In this document: one piece after another, positions 16,647 to 25,829 of the stretch
Layout of the letters: each line of letters starts with the position of its first letter
How positions within the stretch are numbered: position 1 is the first letter of the stretch
Assembly (NCBI GenBank): GCA_025929155.1
Contig: JAICMR010000010.1
Coordinates: 1 to 40,002 of the forward strand
Direction: 5' to 3'
DNA length: 40,002 nt
Source: Chthoniobacterales bacterium
Lineage (GTDB): Bacteria > Verrucomicrobiota > Verrucomicrobiia > Chthoniobacterales > UBA10450
Position numbers and translations under genes: made by a program
The notes under the pieces: model-generated
Seen by the model: only the letters and a program-made list of their open reading frames with translations
What the model was told of the DNA's origin: nothing
Databases searched by the model: none

Positions 16647-19091
16647 TTATTCGTTCCACAGGAAGTGCTCGAGCCGCAACTGCGTCAGCCGTGATTTTGC
16701 CTCATCGCTCCGCGCGCCGCCGACGGCTGCGAGCTTCCGGTAAATCGCGACTGCCGCATTCCAATCGCTCGCTTCCTCGAGCAAATGCGCCGCGCTGAAA
16801 CCTGCCTTGTAATACCAGAAGAACTCGTGCTGCCGCTCCGGTTGCGCGGTTTCCTCGATCACGGAGTAATAAGTCGTTAGGGCTGCCGGTTTGTCGTTTA
16901 GCTTTTCCAGCGCTTTCCCTTTCTTGAATTCTGCCTGATTCCTCCAATGAGCCGGCACGCCCGGTTCGCTGGCGAGCTGCTGATAAAGATCGATCGCTCG
17001 CCGATAATTTTGCGAATCGGTTACACCCATTTCATAAAGCACATCGGCTTTGCCGCAGAGCGCCTCGCGATGTTCCGGCGGCTTGGCATTGTTCTTCAAG
17101 ACTTCGTCGTAGATGGCGATCGCATCCGCGTTCTTGCCTAACCGGCGCTCGATCGCGGCCTCTTCATTCCGTGCCGCCCACTTCAGGTCGCCATTGTATT
17201 TTACCACCTGATCAAACAAGGCGAGCGCGTGATCGAGCGACTTTTCTCCCATGCTCGACATCGCGGAGCGCGCGGCGAAGAAGAGAGCTTTCTCGGTTAG
17301 GGTGGCGTCCGGATTCTGTTGCGCGAGTAATTCAAATTGGGTCTGGGCATTCGCGAAATCCTGCCTGCGGAAATAAGCTTCGGCCAATTTCATCCGCACT
17401 TCCGCGGTGAAAGGCGATCCCGGATGTGCCTGCAGAAATGCGGAAGCCGCTGCGATCACTTTCGTCTCGTCCTGCCCTTCCGAGGCGTCGTTCAACCAGA
17501 TCTCAAGGTAATCGGCCCGCTCGATTGCGGTCGGATTGGGATGGGACTGGCGGGCCTTCGCGAGATCGGCACGCGCTGTTGCTAAATCCGGTTTTGGCTC
17601 ATGAAAAGCCAGCTCGGCAAGCGCCACCCACGCTTCCGAAACGCGCGGGCTGTTTGGAAAATCCTGGATGAACTTCTGGAAGGATGCAGCCGCTTCCGGC
17701 TTGCCTTGCGCCGCCTGAACCGCGCTTTTCTCCAGGAGTAAATCGCTCTGCGTCCCTTTCTGCGTCGGATCGTTGCTGATCTGCCGGTAGCCGTTTGCAA
17801 ACTTCGCGGTCTCGTCAAGACGGAGCCAGCAGATTGCGGCATTGAAGAGCGCCGCACTGGAGAACGCCGAAGACTTTTGTGCTATCCGTTCAAAGGTCGT
17901 GGCCGCGGCGGCGAGTTGGCCGGAACGATAATTGGCTTCTGCGATCAACCAATCCGCGCGCTGCACGAACTCAGGTTGTGTCTCCAGCTTCTGCGCCGCC
18001 TCGGCGGCGGCGATCGCGCCTTTCCAATCCCGATCTTCGAGCAGGAGTTGCGCCAGCTCGAACTGCGCCCGACCTAACGACGGCAGATGCACCGGACTTT
18101 CCCGCAACCCCGTCAGAAGTCTGATCGCGGCCGCGCGATCACCGGTTCGCAGCTGGTTTCGCGCGAGATACCATTGTGCCAGCGAACGCCTCGGCTCGGC
18201 CTTGTCGCGCGACCAGCGCGCGAGTTCGTTAGGCGAAGCCTTTTCTTCAGCCTGATAAAGTTGATCGAGCTTGGCGAAAATGACCGGCAGCGCGGAATCG
18301 GTCGGATAATGGTCGATAAAATCCTCGAGCAGATCGTCGCCTCGCTCGGGCGATTTACCCTGCAAATGCGCATCTGCGATTGCACAAAGCGTCGCGATCA
18401 ACAGCGGGTGGGAAAGATTCGTCGGCTTCCGCAGCAGAACCGAGAGAATGTCCACGGTGCGGCCATAATGTTTCTCCGCGAGCTGAATCCGGCCGAAAAG
18501 AAAACGCCGCTCATCTCGATCCGCCGCACGCTCGGGTTTGACGCTGCGGAGCAGGTGATCGGCATCGACCAGGCGGCCGCTCTCGATTAACAGCGCAGCT
18601 GCGCCTAACGATGCGCGAATGTGCCAGATCGGGTCGGTGGCGAGAGCCTCTAGTACGCGCAGAGCGTCGCCGTTTTGGTTGAGCGCGCGGAGCGCCTGCG
18701 CCTCGCCAAAAGCGGCATTCGACGCGAGCGGCCTTTGGGCCCGCCCGGCCACTTTTGCGTAAAGCAGACGCGCTTCCGGCCAGCGATAAAGCGCGGCGAG
18801 CGCCTGGGCGCGCCAGAAGAGGACCGCGGAATCGTTCGTGAGGGCGGCATCATTTGCCTGCTGGAGCGCCTCTTCCGGCCGGCCCGAGCGAACCAGCGCT
18901 TCGGTTAATTTTGCCTTCGCGGTCAGCGCGTCCGCTGGCGTGAGCTTTTGCCGAAGCAACGCCTGCAACCGGACCACCGCGACCTGCGGAACGCCCTCTT
19001 CGAGCGGCCGGATCGCCTGCTCCAGTGCGGCGGTCGTCGCGCCGAGGGAACTCGTCGCGAAGAGAAGCAAAAAGAGTAGCGCCCGTTTCAT
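16647..19091 (-). CDS. Secreted tetratricopeptide-repeat protein
   Basis: This 814-residue protein begins with a signal peptide ([18 protein letters not shown], cleavage probably near residue 18), followed by TPR-like helical repeats over nearly the whole length, such as PADALTAKAKLTEALVRSG, KGAIAAAEAAQKLE and DFANAQTQFELLAQQNPDA. The family usually acts as a protein-interaction scaffold; the location is probably periplasmic or outer-membrane associated, in the style of YbgF/BamD-type repeats. Its ATG overlaps the uvrA stop as ATGA (19088-19091), so it is probably translated from the uvrA transcript, although no functional link to repair is evident. It holds nonamer copies at 18226 and 18603 and near-copies at 16874 and 18072. 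No specific function can be assigned. Confidence 0.8.
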   Translation of the reverse strand: MKRALLFLLLFATSSLGATTAALEQAIRPLEEGVPQVAVVRLQALLRQKLTPADALTAKAKLTEALVRSGRPEEALQQANDAALTNDSAVLFWRAQALAALYRWPEARLLYAKVAGRAQRPLASNAAFGEAQALRALNQNGDALRVLEALATDPIWHIRASLGAAALLIESGRLVDADHLLRSVKPERAADRDERRFLFGRIQLAEKHYGRTVDILSVLLRKPTNLSHPLLIATLCAIADAHLQGKSPERGDDLLEDFIDHYPTDSALPVIFAKLDQLYQAEEKASPNELARWSRDKAEPRRSLAQWYLARNQLRTGDRAAAIRLLTGLRESPVHLPSLGRAQFELAQLLLEDRDWKGAIAAAEAAQKLETQPEFVQRADWLIAEANYRSGQLAAAATTFERIAQKSSAFSSAALFNAAICWLRLDETAKFANGYRQISNDPTQKGTQSDLLLEKSAVQAAQGKPEAAASFQKFIQDFPNSPRVSEAWVALAELAFHEPKPDLATARADLAKARQSHPNPTAIERADYLEIWLNDASEGQDETKVIAAASAFLQAHPGSPFTAEVRMKLAEAYFRRQDFANAQTQFELLAQQNPDATLTEKALFFAARSAMSSMGEKSLDHALALFDQVVKYNGDLKWAARNEEAAIERRLGKNADAIAIYDEVLKNNAKPPEHREALCGKADVLYEMGVTDSQNYRRAIDLYQQLASEPGVPAHWRNQAEFKKGKALEKLNDKPAALTTYYSVIEETAQPERQHEFFWYYKAGFSAAHLLEEASDWNAAVAIYRKLAAVGGARSDEAKSRLTQLRLEHFLWNE

Positions 19092-22000
19092 TTGACTAAC
19101 AATGGGCGCAGATGCTCACCAGTGTAGCTTCCGCTCGTTTCCGCGACAGTTTCCGGAGTTCCTTCGACGACCACCCGGCCACCGCCGGCGCCGCCGTCGG
19201 GTCCCAGGTCAATCACCCAATCGGCGCATTTGATCATTTCGAGGTTGTGCTCGATCACGACCAGCGTGTTCCCCGCGTCGCGCAACTTCATCAGCACCTG
19301 GAGCAGCTTCTCGATATCGGCAAAGTGTAGCCCGGTCGTCGGCTCGTCGAGAATGTAAAGGGTGCGGCCGGTTGCCTTCTTCGCGAGCTCGGTCGCGAGC
19401 TTCACACGCTGCGCTTCGCCACCGGAAAGGGTGGTGCCGGATTGGCCGAGCCGCAGGTAGCCGAGGCCGACGTCCTGGAGGGCTGTCAATTTGTCGGCCA
19501 CGGTCGGCACGCTCCGGAAAAAACGCGACGCCTCGTCGACCGTCATCGCAAGGACGTCCGCGATGTTTTTCCCTTTGAAAGTGACCTCGAGCGTCTCTCG
19601 ATTGTAGCGTTTTCCCTGGCAGACTTCGCAGACCGCGTAGGCGTCGGCGAGGAAGTGCATCTCGATTTTAATAACGCCGTCGCCCTGGCAATTTTCACAC
19701 CGGCCGCCCTTCACGTTGAAGCTGAAACGCCCGGCGCTGTAGCCGCGAATGCGCGAGGCGGGAAGTTGACTGAAGAGATCGCGGATCGGAGTGAACGCGC
19801 CCGTGTAGGTGACCGGATTCGAGCGCGGCGTGCGACCGATCGCGCTTTGGTCGATGATGATCGCCTTGTCGATTTGGTCGAGCCCGTGGATCGCGCGGTG
19901 CTCGCCCGGCTTGTCTTTGGAGTTGTAGAAATAGCGGAAGAGCGCGCGCCGCAAAATGTCATCGACGAGGGTCGATTTGCCGCTGCCGGAGACGCCGGTG
20001 ACGCAAGTGAAACAGCCTAACGGAAAGCCAACCGTCAGGTTCTTTTGATTGTTCTCGGTCGCCTCCACAATTGTGATCCAGCCATCGGAGGAAATGTTCG
20101 TCGTCCGCGGCGCGACACGGTGTCGGGGAACGCTGATGCGCGATCGACCGGAAAGATAGGCGGCGGTCGGCGAATTCTTTGCCTCGAGAATTTCGCCTAA
20201 CGAACCTTCGGCAACGATTTCGCCGCCGCGCGGGCCGGCGCCGGGACCGAGATCGAGAATGTGATCTGCGGCGCGAATCGTTTCCTCATCGTGCTCGACC
20301 ACGATCACAGAATTTCCGAGATCGCGCAGACGCCGAAGCGTGCGGATGAGACGCGCGTTGTCGCGCTGATGAAGGCCGATGCTCGGCTCGTCGAGAACAT
20401 AGAGAACGCCGGCGAGCCCCGCCCCGATCTGGGTGGCGAGGCGGATGCGTTGCGCTTCGCCGCCGGAAAGGGTGCCGCTCTCGCGGTTGAGCGTGAGATA
20501 GTCGAGGCCGACCTCAAGGAGAAACTCAAGACGCGAAGTGATTTCGTGCAGCACTTCGGAAACAATCGCGCGCTGATTCTCAAGCAATTCTATATGCCTA
20601 ACGAACTCTGCCGCCTCCGCGATCGTGAACTCGCAGAACTGGTGGATGTTCAGCTCGCGCATTTGCTGGGGTGCGCGCCCGCCCTCGCGCCCTGTTTTCG
20701 GCGCGTCGCCGAAAACTTCGACCGAAGAGGAAGTTCGCGGTGGCGAGGGCGCCATCGCCGCCATGCGAGCCGGCGGCACTTCCGGGGCAGCAGCGGACGC
20801 GACGCACTCGAGAGGAACTTTTGCGCAAAGCGTAACCGCGAGGATTTCCGGCTTCAGCCTCGCGCCGTGGCAGACCTGACAGGTCGCGCGGTTCATGAAC
20901 CCGCGAATCCGGGCGCGAGTGAATTCGCTCTCGGTCTCCTCGTAAAGCCGCTGCATTTGCGGGACGAGGCCCTCAAATGGCTTGGCGGTTTTTGTGGCGC
21001 GACCGTTGCCAGTGCCGACGCTCAACTCGACCGCTTCGTCGCCGGTGCCGAAGAGGAGCGCCTTCTTGAACTCGTTAGGCAGCTCGGCATACGGCATCGT
21101 CTCGGTGACCTTGAAATGCCTGACGAGCGCGTTTTGCAATCCGCGATAGTACGTCTTCATCCGCTTGGTTCCGCGCCGCCACGGCACGATCGCGCCCTCC
21201 GCAAGCGACTTGGTCGTGTCGGTGATCATCAGCTCGGGATCGAGCACCGGCTGGGTGCCGAGTCCGTGGCAGGCGGGGCAGGCGCCAAGGTGACTGTTGA
21301 AGGAGAAATGCTTCGGCGTGAGCTGGCCTAACGAGAAGTTGGTATCGGGATTGCCGTAGTCGGTCGAATAGCGCACTTCTTCGTAATCGCCTTCGCCGGT
21401 CCCGCGCAAGGCGACGAGGCGATTGTTACCCCACTTCAATGTCGTCTCGACCGAATCAGCCAGCCGCGAACGAATCCCTTCGCGCACGACCAGCCGATCA
21501 ACGACCGCTTCGATCGTGTGGCGGGTGCCTTTCTTCAGCCGAATCGGCTCCGGCTGGCCGAGCTCAAAAATTTCGCCATCGACACGCACCCGGACGAAGC
21601 CTTCCCGCTTCGTTTTCTCCATCACGTCGCGGAATTCGCCCATCTCGTTTCGAACGAGCGGCGCGAGCAGAATGATTTTTGTCTCTTCGGGATATGCGAG
21701 AATCTGATCGACGATCTGCTGGGCCGTCTGGCGAAAAATCGGCTGCCCGGTTACTGGATCGTGCGGTTGTCCAACTGCCGAAAAAAGGACGCGGAGATAA
21801 TCGTAGATTTCAGTCGTGGTCGCGATGATCGAGCGCGGATTTGTGCCTGCACTACGCTGCTCGATCGCAATCGCGGGGGAGAGGCCCTCGATGAAATCGA
21901 CCTCCGGTTTTTCCATCTGATCGAGAAATTGCCGGGCGTAAGCTGAGAGGCTCTCAACGTAACGGCGCTGGCCTTCAGCATAGAGCGTATCGAAGGCGAG

Positions 22001-22123
22001 CGAAGACTTCCCGGAGCCGCTCATGCCGGTGATGACGACCAGCTTTTCGCGCGGAATCTCGACGTGCAGATTCTTTAGATTATGCTGGCGCGCCCCACTG
22101 ATCTTGATAGTTTTTGCAGGCAT
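19088..22123 (-). CDS. uvrA: UvrABC system protein A (excinuclease ATPase subunit)
   Basis: This 1011-residue UvrA recognises damaged DNA with UvrB in nucleotide excision repair. Two ABC ATPase modules are clear: Walker A GMSGSGKS at 33-40 and GVSGSGKST in the second half, LSGGEAQR signatures in both, and LDEPSIGLH and LDEPTTGLH Walker B regions. Zinc motifs are CPAC (282-285) paired with CQVC (415-418), and CENC paired with CEVC in the second half. The usual length is about 940 residues. The excess is mostly a Pro/Ala-rich insertion at about residues 441-487, between ILAVTL and MRELNIHQF, encoded by a palindromic DNA segment (20663-20803). Four exact nonamer copies lie in the gene. The next gene downstream starts within its stop codon. 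Confidence 0.97.
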   Translation of the reverse strand: MPAKTIKISGARQHNLKNLHVEIPREKLVVITGMSGSGKSSLAFDTLYAEGQRRYVESLSAYARQFLDQMEKPEVDFIEGLSPAIAIEQRSAGTNPRSIIATTTEIYDYLRVLFSAVGQPHDPVTGQPIFRQTAQQIVDQILAYPEETKIILLAPLVRNEMGEFRDVMEKTKREGFVRVRVDGEIFELGQPEPIRLKKGTRHTIEAVVDRLVVREGIRSRLADSVETTLKWGNNRLVALRGTGEGDYEEVRYSTDYGNPDTNFSLGQLTPKHFSFNSHLGACPACHGLGTQPVLDPELMITDTTKSLAEGAIVPWRRGTKRMKTYYRGLQNALVRHFKVTETMPYAELPNEFKKALLFGTGDEAVELSVGTGNGRATKTAKPFEGLVPQMQRLYEETESEFTRARIRGFMNRATCQVCHGARLKPEILAVTLCAKVPLECVASAAAPEVPPARMAAMAPSPPRTSSSVEVFGDAPKTGREGGRAPQQMRELNIHQFCEFTIAEAAEFVRHIELLENQRAIVSEVLHEITSRLEFLLEVGLDYLTLNRESGTLSGGEAQRIRLATQIGAGLAGVLYVLDEPSIGLHQRDNARLIRTLRRLRDLGNSVIVVEHDEETIRAADHILDLGPGAGPRGGEIVAEGSLGEILEAKNSPTAAYLSGRSRISVPRHRVAPRTTNISSDGWITIVEATENNQKNLTVGFPLGCFTCVTGVSGSGKSTLVDDILRRALFRYFYNSKDKPGEHRAIHGLDQIDKAIIIDQSAIGRTPRSNPVTYTGAFTPIRDLFSQLPASRIRGYSAGRFSFNVKGGRCENCQGDGVIKIEMHFLADAYAVCEVCQGKRYNRETLEVTFKGKNIADVLAMTVDEASRFFRSVPTVADKLTALQDVGLGYLRLGQSGTTLSGGEAQRVKLATELAKKATGRTLYILDEPTTGLHFADIEKLLQVLMKLRDAGNTLVVIEHNLEMIKCADWVIDLGPDGGAGGGRVVVEGTPETVAETSGSYTGEHLRPLLVK
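20663..20803 (-). repeat. Palindromic in-frame insertion within uvrA
   Basis: About 47 codons interrupt the conserved UvrA sequence. The DNA has a perfect ten-base inverted repeat GTTTTCGGCG / CGCCGAAAAC with a three-base loop (20694-20716), nested in a nine-base inverted repeat CGCCCTCGC / GCGAGGGCG (20680-20688 and 20743-20751). The encoded peptide is Ala/Pro/Arg-rich and has no counterpart in ordinary UvrA. The structure resembles palindromic elements that insert in frame into genes, such as those described in Rickettsia; relation to those is not implied. Confidence 0.6.
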
Positions 22124-22190
22124 CGGGTGGGATCTTTAGAACCTATAAGTCAAGCACACCCGACCGCCTTCTCCAGCGAATTTGCCTTTT

Positions 22191-22442
22191 ATGACTGAGC
22201 CCAGCTTAACGATCCCGCCGGACGAAGTCGCCGATTTGCAGAAGAAATTCAGCGAAATCAAGCACTCGATTAACAACGCGCTCGCGGTGATGATGGCGCT
22301 CTCGGAAATGTCGCAGCGTCGTCCGGATTACGCCGAAAAATTGGCGACCACGGTGCTTGCGAAAGCGCCGCAGATCGTGACGAGCCTGCAGGAGTTCACG
22401 CAGGTTTTAAACGAAAAGGCGTCGCCGAAACCGGAAGCGTAA
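22191..22442 (+). CDS. Small helical protein resembling an isolated histidine-kinase dimerisation domain
   Basis: This 83-residue protein is divergent from uvrA. FSEIKHSINNALAVMMALSEMSQRR (residues 20-44) resembles the H-box of sensor kinases of the HD-INN type, with His25 as candidate phospho-acceptor followed by Asn28-Asn29. A second helix, KAPQIVTSLQEFTQVLNE, could complete the two-helix hairpin. No ATPase domain or receiver domain is present here or nearby. It could be a phosphotransfer protein, or a decayed kinase fragment that kept only the dimerisation helices. ATG 22191 is preferred to an in-frame TTG at 22182. Family recognition is tentative. Confidence 0.65.
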   Translation: MTEPSLTIPPDEVADLQKKFSEIKHSINNALAVMMALSEMSQRRPDYAEKLATTVLAKAPQIVTSLQEFTQVLNEKASPKPEA

Positions 22443-22585
22443 CTGCGCCGGAGGAACCGCCGATCCGGTCTTCCCGGGGCGAGGTGGAGGGATCTTTGCG
22501 GGGCCGTGGGAAGCGACGCGGCAAAGCTAAGCAAACCTGCCGACAACCCTGTCCGCAGATTCCCTGCCTTCGCTTCACGGCGAAA

Positions 22586-22634
22586 GGGGATACTTCGAGT
22601 CCGTTTGGCTGCGCTCCACTCCGCTCAGGATGAC
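22586..22634 (-). repeat. Dispersed GTCATCC...GGATCC-type repeat
   Basis: On the minus strand it begins GTCATCCTGAGCGGAGTGGA, then GCGCAGCC and CGAAGTATCCCC. It lies in the 209-base gap (22443-22651) between convergent genes. A second fragment with GGTGGAGGGATCTTTGCG lies at 22483-22500. No gene is seen in this gap. Confidence 0.55.
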
Positions 22635-22651
22635 AACTGCGCTCCGGCCGT

Positions 22652-23752
22652 TTACAGCGCAAGAAGCTCCTCGGCTATTTCGAGCGACGCATTGGGGCGG
22701 CTCAGGCGACTGATGTTTGCCGACCATTCGCGCCAAACCCGCGCGTTATCTGCGAACGCTTCCTCGACCGCGGAGACGATCGCGCCGGGGGTGGTTGCGA
22801 GCGCGCCCGCGTGCTTTCCCCGAAGCAAACGCGCATTGCCTTCCTCCTGGCCAGGCACAATCTGATTAATAATCATTGGGCAACTCGCCGCGATTGCTTC
22901 CTGCACTGTCGCCCCGCCGGCTTTAGCCACCAGCAGGTGACTCTCGAGCATCAAACGCGGAAGCTGATCGCTCCAGCCGACAAGCTCAAATTTCCGCTTT
23001 GCTTTCGCCAGGATCGCCTCGGCGGTGCGCCGCAGACGATCGTCCTTTCCGACCGTGACTGTGAGACGCGTCGCCGGAATTTCGGCGAGGCGCCGAATGA
23101 TCTCCGGGTCGACCACGCGCCCGACGTTGATCATGTGCAGGATCCGCCGTCCATAGGCGTCGGAGGGCGGCTCGCGGAGCGGGCCGAGCTCAGCGAATGT
23201 CGGTGCGACGGGAAATCCCGTGACGAGCAGGCGATCCGGAGCGACTCCGAGATCAGCGAGAACGGCCGCAGTTTCGTCGTTAGGCACGTAGAAGCAATCG
23301 CATCGGCAACGATGCCAGATGGCATTCACCGTGATCGAATCCGTCACGCAGACGATCCGACGAAACGGCGGCACCGTCTCGCCCACGATCTCGTCGAGCA
23401 GGTGGGAATATGCAGGAAAAACAGAGACCACCACATCTGGCCGAAACTGGCCGAGTAAATCGCGCAGCCGGTTTTTGGCGCGAAAAAATGCGCGCAGCTT
23501 CTTTCGCGGATGATCCTGTCGGTCGATCCAGTTGTAAAGGAGCGACCAGGCTGCGGGCAGGCGGTTGATAGCTGTCAGATAAGCTCGCCTAACGACATCA
23601 TTCGCCAGTCCATAGGTCTCGGAAAAGAGGTCGCGCATTTCGACCAGCGAGCGATCAGTTCCCGCCAGGACCAGCCCGTCGCGGATGCCACGGGCCGCCG
23701 CGTTATGGCCTTCGCCAAATCCGGCGGTCAGGATCAGGATGCGTTTGGGCAT
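22652..23752 (-). CDS. MGDG synthase / diacylglycerol glucosyltransferase family protein
   Basis: This 366-residue GT28-type GT-B glycosyltransferase resembles monogalactosyldiacylglycerol synthase and processive diacylglycerol glucosyltransferases. The N-terminus ILILTAGFGEGHNAAARGI (5-23) has the G-x-G-H-x-x-AA motif that binds the lipid acceptor side. The C-terminus has KAGGATVQEAIAASCPMIINQIVPGQEEGNARLL (about 272-305), the donor-binding region of GT28 enzymes. It would add sugar to a membrane lipid at the inner membrane surface. A copy of the dispersed nonamer (23753-23761) directly abuts the start codon, occupying the place where a ribosome binding site would lie. It diverges from the BrkB-like gene. 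The sugar and lipid are unknown. Confidence 0.8.
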   Translation of the reverse strand: MPKRILILTAGFGEGHNAAARGIRDGLVLAGTDRSLVEMRDLFSETYGLANDVVRRAYLTAINRLPAAWSLLYNWIDRQDHPRKKLRAFFRAKNRLRDLLGQFRPDVVVSVFPAYSHLLDEIVGETVPPFRRIVCVTDSITVNAIWHRCRCDCFYVPNDETAAVLADLGVAPDRLLVTGFPVAPTFAELGPLREPPSDAYGRRILHMINVGRVVDPEIIRRLAEIPATRLTVTVGKDDRLRRTAEAILAKAKRKFELVGWSDQLPRLMLESHLLVAKAGGATVQEAIAASCPMIINQIVPGQEEGNARLLRGKHAGALATTPGAIVSAVEEAFADNARVWREWSANISRLSRPNASLEIAEELLAL

Positions 23753-23779
23753 TCGTTAGGCAGATGCGCCGAGAGTTTA

Positions 23780-24715
23780 ATGGCATTCGCCAGTCGGCAA
23801 AGTAATCTTCTCGCATCGATGAAAAGGCTTCACTTGCTCGGTCGCGTAACCCGCCGCCTCGTCTGGGAAACGATTACCGACGAGACGATGGGCCTTTCGG
23901 CGCAGATGGCTTACCAGATGCTTTTCACCCTCGCGCCGGGGCTGCTCTTTCTCTGGCATTTGCTCGGACTTTTCGGGACAGACCCGGCGAAGTTGCACAC
24001 GATGCTCGGCGTCGTTAGGGCCTTTCTGCCGCCCGACCCCAAGGTGCAGGAAATCCTCGATACCATCGTCGCAAACGTGATTGTGACCGGGAGCAATGGA
24101 AAGCTTGCGATCGCCGGCATCATCCTTGGGATCTATCTGGGCACGCTCTTCATTTCCACGATCTCACGCGCGCTCAGTCACACTCATGGCGTGACCGAAG
24201 ATCGCAACTGGTGGTCGAAATACATCATTTCGTTTTTCCTCCTTTTTTGGTTTGGGATCACGATCCTGATTGCTTTCAACGTTACGGTTTTTGGCGAGGC
24301 GCTTGCGGGAATGGCAGAGGTGAATTTGCAGCTCCACATCCCGCTCCAGGAATGGGTCGCCTACCTGAACCTGCCCTTTACCGGCATCGCGCTCGTCATT
24401 CTCGCTCTCGCGCTCTACCTGCTGACGCCGGAGAACTACCTGACGATTCGGCAGGCGCTGCCGGGCGCGATTTTTTTCTCCATCGGCTGGATGACGGTGA
24501 CGAAGCTGTTTCAGTTCTACGTCGCCCGTTACGACCGCTACAACCCAACTTATCTCGCGCTCGCTTCCATCATCATGCTCCTGACATGGATGTATCTCAC
24601 CTGTCTGCTGCTCCTCCTCGGCGGGAAATTGAACGCGATCCTGCGCCGCGAAAGCGAACGGGCCGCGATCGCGCGCGCTGCCACGGAAGCGGCGAGCGAG
24701 CCGCAACCGGCCTGA
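23780..24715 (+). CDS. YihY/BrkB family inner-membrane protein
   Basis: This 311-residue membrane protein of the BrkB/YihY family was once annotated as RNase BN. About six helices are visible: LSAQMAYQMLFTLAPGLLFLWHLLG near the N-terminus matches the family start, followed by IAGIILGIYLGTLFISTISRAL, YIISFFLLFWFGITILIAF and the conserved C-terminal region RYDRYNPTYLALASIIMLLTWMYLTCLLLLLGGKLNA. The function is not established; a transporter role has been proposed. ATG 23780 is chosen. A longer open frame extends back to 23510 but overlaps the coding region of the divergent gene. ATG 23819 (MKRLHLLG) is another possible start. It is followed after 15 bases by the former start of the amidase reading frame. 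Confidence 0.82.
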   Translation: MAFASRQSNLLASMKRLHLLGRVTRRLVWETITDETMGLSAQMAYQMLFTLAPGLLFLWHLLGLFGTDPAKLHTMLGVVRAFLPPDPKVQEILDTIVANVIVTGSNGKLAIAGIILGIYLGTLFISTISRALSHTHGVTEDRNWWSKYIISFFLLFWFGITILIAFNVTVFGEALAGMAEVNLQLHIPLQEWVAYLNLPFTGIALVILALALYLLTPENYLTIRQALPGAIFFSIGWMTVTKLFQFYVARYDRYNPTYLALASIIMLLTWMYLTCLLLLLGGKLNAILRRESERAAIARAATEAASEPQPA

Positions 24716-24730
24716 GAGGTCCGCTGAATT

Positions 24731-24877
24731 TTGATTCGTCGATTGCGCACTCATTCACGCTGGCCACTGCTCGCGGTCGCGCTTCTGCTGCTTGTCGGCA
24801 TCGGTCTGCGCACGATCGCATGAGCCGAACCGACGGAGGAAGAAAAGCGGCAACTCTTCCTGAAAGCGCGCGAACGG
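24731..24877 (+). pseudogene. Detached N-terminal membrane anchor of the amidase, ended by in-frame TGA
   Basis: From TTG 24731, ten bases after GAGAGGT, the frame encodes MIRRLRTHSRWPLLAVALLL, then LVGIGLRTIA and TGA at 24821-24823. This is a typical signal or anchor segment. The frame continues after the TGA as AEPTEEEKRQLFLKARER into the amidase frame. The intact gene probably began here, 15 bases after the BrkB-like stop. CGA (Arg) changed to TGA would explain it. Confidence 0.6.
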
Positions 24878-25753
24878 ATGCGCACCGTCGCGAGTCCCAC
24901 TCCCGCGAAAGAAAGCACGCCGCGGCACAAGCCGAAGCCGGCGAAACATCCGCCTGCGAAACACAAAAAAGCCGCGGCCTCGAAACCAACTCCGGAGCCC
25001 GAAGAGGAAGAAACGCCCGCGCCCGAACGCGCGCGAAACACTCCGGAGCCGGAAGAAACGGCACGTCGTTCTCAGCCTAACGAGTCAAAGCCGGGACCGA
25101 CGGTCGCTCGAAAAGTGAACCCAACTCCAACGCCGGCCGTGAGCAAAGCTCCTACAGGCAGGACCGCTCCGGCGCAGGTCGTGATCGAGAAATCGGGTTA
25201 CCAGAAACCGCGCGGGTTTTCGCTCCTGCCGTTCCACCTTTTCGGTAAGCACTACAAATATCTGACGCGCTCCGTGCGCAGCCAGATCGATCGCGCGCCG
25301 GTCCTGCGCGAGCGCTGGCGTTTCATCATCGTGCACAACAGCGGGACGCGGCAGGGGAACGCGCGGATTTTCGACTACTACCACCGGCATGTCCGCCGGA
25401 TGCCGAACGGGCTCGCCTACCATTTCGTGATCGGCAACGGCACCTCTTCGGGCGACGGCGAGATCGAGATCGGCAACCGCTGGACGCGCCAGATCAATGG
25501 CGGCCATGTGCACAGCGATTACCTCAACAACATTTCCTTAGGCATTTGCCTGGTCGGAGATTTTAATCGGGATCAACCGACGAAAGCGCAGCTCGACGCC
25601 TGCGAGGAATTGATCCGATACCTCCGAGCACGGTGCGGAAAAGTCGATCGCAAGGAAATCCCGGTCCGTCCTCATCGGGAGATGAATCCGCCGCGTTGGG
25701 CGACGGATTGCCCCGGAGACGACTTCCCTTACAAGTGGTTTCGACAATTCTAG
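24878..25753 (+). CDS. N-acetylmuramoyl-L-alanine amidase domain protein with Pro/Lys-rich linker
   Basis: This 291-residue protein consists of a low-complexity Pro/Lys/Glu-rich linker (about residues 5-100) and an amidase_2/PGRP-type domain (about 145-290) that would cleave the bond between N-acetylmuramic acid and the stem peptide of peptidoglycan. Likely zinc ligands are His153 (IIVHNSGT), His266 (VRPHREM) and Cys278 (TDCPG), the usual His-His-Cys set; RMPNGLAYHFVIGNG and ISLGICLVGDFN match the fold. From the annotated ATG there is no export signal, although the linker and enzyme only make sense outside the cytoplasm. The missing anchor is found just upstream in the same frame, cut off by a TGA (24821-24823). 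The real gene is therefore probably 24731-25753. Confidence 0.8.
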   Translation: MRTVASPTPAKESTPRHKPKPAKHPPAKHKKAAASKPTPEPEEEETPAPERARNTPEPEETARRSQPNESKPGPTVARKVNPTPTPAVSKAPTGRTAPAQVVIEKSGYQKPRGFSLLPFHLFGKHYKYLTRSVRSQIDRAPVLRERWRFIIVHNSGTRQGNARIFDYYHRHVRRMPNGLAYHFVIGNGTSSGDGEIEIGNRWTRQINGGHVHSDYLNNISLGICLVGDFNRDQPTKAQLDACEELIRYLRARCGKVDRKEIPVRPHREMNPPRWATDCPGDDFPYKWFRQF

Positions 25754-25829
25754 GGGACGTCATGAAGCGAGTGCGGTGGCAATTGAGATAACGCGCGGAT
25801 GGACACGGATGAAACGCGGATCAGCCGTC

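Noticed and set aside
20261-21331. Long plus-strand open frame inside uvrA (356 residues)
   Set aside because: It is an antisense shadow of a highly conserved gene in GC-rich DNA, without recognisable protein features.
23510-23779. 90-codon N-terminal extension of the BrkB-like protein
   Set aside because: It overlaps the opposing glycosyltransferase coding sequence and shows no family similarity; ATG 23780 fits the family start.
1066-24823. TGA as a sense codon or selenocysteine in this organism
   Set aside because: Many intact genes here end with TGA at natural C-termini and in ATGA overlaps, and neither protein family uses selenocysteine.
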